A stretch of 5,814 bases of DNA from Candidatus Aminicenantota bacterium (lineage in GTDB: Bacteria > Acidobacteriota > UBA6911 > RPQK01 > JAJDTT01), in assembly GCA_026706325.1 (NCBI GenBank), contig JAPOYZ010000481.1, positions 1 to 5,814 on the forward strand, read 5' to 3'. How positions within the stretch are numbered: the first letter of the stretch is position 1; every line of letters starts with the position of its first letter. Positions 5,639 to 5,814 of this stretch are shown piece by piece. The position numbers and the translations under genes were made by a program. Below the pieces are notes generated by a model, which did not search any database, was not told the DNA's origin, and worked only from the letters and a program-made list of their open reading frames with translations.

Positions 5639-5814
5639 ATGAGCGCAAGCCGTAGCGATCTCGCTCTTTTCGGTGGAGAACCCGCCCTTGCCGGAGACCC
5701 CGGCGACCTGTTCCGGTGGCCGGTCATCACGCGGGAGGACGAGGAAGCGGTTCTCGACGTCCTCCGCCGCGGCGCCATGTCCGACTTCGACGTCACCCTG
5801 GAGTTCGAGAAGGA
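5639..5814 (+). CDS. DegT/DnrJ/EryC1/StrS-family aminotransferase, N-terminal part (runs off the right edge)
   Basis: Fifty-eight residues are visible. LALFGGEPAL (8-17), then RWPVITREDEEAVLDVLRRG (26-45) and VTLEFEK (52-58) match the conserved opening of PLP-dependent sugar aminotransferases of the DegT/DnrJ/EryC1/StrS fold-type I group, in which the family typically has GG.P, a WP.I...DE.AV..VL..G helix and an EFE motif before the PLP-binding core. These enzymes usually transfer an amino group to nucleotide-linked keto sugars or inositols, but the PLP lysine and substrate loops lie beyond the window, so the substrate cannot be given. The ATG at 5639 directly follows the TGA of the upstream gene, with no clear Shine-Dalgarno sequence, which suggests translation by coupling. 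Confidence 0.8.
   Translation, partial: MSASRSDLALFGGEPALAGDPGDLFRWPVITREDEEAVLDVLRRGAMSDFDVTLEFEK

Noticed and set aside
1..5814. CRISPR array, insertion sequence, tRNA gene or phage element
   Set aside because: No regularly spaced repeats, transposase or integrase frames, or tRNA cloverleaf signatures were seen.

Overview
The window is GC-rich bacterial chromosome and contains the end of a division and cell wall (dcw) cluster. Reading left to right on the + strand it holds the C-terminal part of ftsQ, complete ftsA, complete ftsZ, then purE, a KptA/Tpt1-type RNA 2'-phosphotransferase gene, a gene-free stretch of about 500 bases, a membrane MauE/DoxX-like protein fused to a thioredoxin-like domain, and the start of a DegT/DnrJ/EryC1/StrS-type aminotransferase that runs off the right edge. 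Every gene I can support is on the + strand. The ftsQ-ftsA-ftsZ order and the FtsA and FtsZ sequences show a free-living, FtsA-dependent dividing bacterium, probably Gram-negative. I cannot name the phylum from sequence alone; a deltaproteobacterium-like lineage or a GC-rich uncultured phylum are guesses.

Region 1 (1-2715): FtsQ, FtsA and FtsZ are tightly packed. ftsA starts 3 bases after the ftsQ stop. ftsZ follows ftsA after 86 bases and has a perfect AAAGGAGG ribosome binding site. Together they encode the septal scaffold, the membrane anchor and the tubulin-like ring protein. All the main motifs are present, including the FtsA C-terminal amphipathic helix and the FtsZ C-terminal peptide that it binds.

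Region 2 (2716-2891): a short spacer with three consecutive stem-loops, each with a 5-base loop. It probably ends or attenuates the dcw transcript and may carry the purE promoter.

Region 3 (2892-4158): purE and kptA, 28 bases apart, likely one transcript. Each looks like a full-length family member but carries a substitution at a motif histidine (Ala in PurE, Met in KptA). KptA also has an unusual charged tail of about 75 residues.

Region 4 (4159-4672): no credible gene. It is rich in nested inverted repeats, ends its first half with a terminator-like hairpin plus T6, and may hold a structured RNA or degenerate extragenic repeats.

Region 5 (4673-5814): the MauE-thioredoxin fusion and the aminotransferase abut with no gap (TGA directly followed by ATG), so they are likely translationally coupled. 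The fusion is predicted to place two cysteine pairs on the same outer face of the membrane, like a one-chain version of the separate MauE and MauD proteins. The pairing with a PLP-type sugar aminotransferase is the least explained part of the window.
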